Shown here: positions 4,967-5,042 of the stretch, piece after piece
Position numbering within the stretch: position 1 is the stretch's first letter
Layout of the letters: every line of letters starts with the position of its first letter
From: an uncultured Ruminococcus sp.
GTDB taxonomy: Bacteria > Bacillota > Clostridia > Oscillospirales > CAG-272
Direction of reading: 5' to 3'
Length of the DNA stretch: 5,042 nucleotides
Assembly: GCA_902778985.1 (NCBI GenBank)
Contig: CACYZS010000104.1
Coordinates: 1 to 5,042 of the forward strand
Made by a program: the position numbers and the translations under genes
The notes under the pieces: model-generated
Databases searched by the model: none
What the model was told of the DNA's origin: nothing
What the model saw: the letters and a program-made list of their open reading frames with translations, nothing else

Positions 4967-5042
4967 GGGCTCGCCCCAAAAGGGAGTCCGCTTCCGAAGG
5001 GTACGGGCGCACGATCTTTGAAAATTGAACAACAGAATTTCA
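4967..5042 (+). promoter_or_regulatory. rRNA operon leader with boxA-like element; 16S gene expected past the edge
   Basis: GATCTTTGAAAATTGAACAA (5013-5032) closely matches the CTTTGAAAAxTxAACAA element found just upstream of 16S rRNA genes in Bacillota, which includes the boxA antitermination signal (E. coli form GCTCTTTAACAA). The leader from the predicted start is about 75 nt within the window, with no open frame and no ribosome binding site. The conserved 16S 5' end (AGAGTTTGATC) is not reached, so no rRNA gene is annotated here. Confidence 0.78.

Noticed and set aside
4349..5032. 227-codon minus-strand open frame opposite the SASP gene
   Set aside because: It covers the SASP gene, its terminator and the rRNA promoter in antisense, and the composition is not protein-like.
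1..5042. CRISPR array, tRNA, insertion sequence or phage genes
   Set aside because: No regularly spaced repeats, cloverleaf, transposase motifs, terminal inverted repeats or phage structural proteins were found; the only notable repeat is the promoter duplication.

Overview
The window looks like chromosomal DNA from a GC-rich, spore-forming member of the Bacillota, most likely Clostridia. The evidence is an alpha/beta-type small acid-soluble spore protein (SASP), strong AGGAG-type ribosome binding sites, vegetative TTGACA/TATAAT promoters, and at the right edge an rRNA operon promoter and leader of the Firmicutes type. A finer placement cannot be supported from this sequence alone.

Layout. 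Bases 1-218 hold a tiny 3' end of an upstream gene, a near-consensus promoter, and a decayed second copy of the 5' end of the gene that begins at 831. Bases 219-1650 carry three same-strand genes: a LOG-family nucleotide phosphoribohydrolase, an unrecognised 164-residue protein with its own near-consensus promoter overlapping the LOG stop codon, and a stand-alone TfoX N-terminal-domain protein. A separate promoter at 1668-1696 drives a ten-helix EamA/DMT-type transporter (1748-2815). A bidirectional hairpin terminator (2830-2851) separates it from a convergent minus-strand O-antigen ligase/polymerase-like membrane protein (2860-4296), whose own promoter lies at 4348-4376. Divergent from this is the SASP gene (4550-4750), followed by a strong terminator. 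The last ~110 bases are an rRNA promoter and the boxA-like leader; a 16S rRNA gene probably begins just past the window edge.

Functional picture. LOG, the unknown protein and the TfoX_N protein may form a small co-transcribed unit: there is no terminator between them and spacing is tight. The transporter, ligase and SASP look like independent single-gene units. No mobile element, CRISPR array, tRNA or defence system is visible.

The most unusual signal is a diverged repeat, about 727 bp apart, of a promoter plus 5' gene segment (22-130 and 749-893). Its left copy has lost exactly 33 bp between two ACCGAA direct repeats, removing the start codon. The remnant still supplies a promoter and long leader to the LOG gene, which suggests an old tandem duplication of a LOG/unknown-protein cassette.
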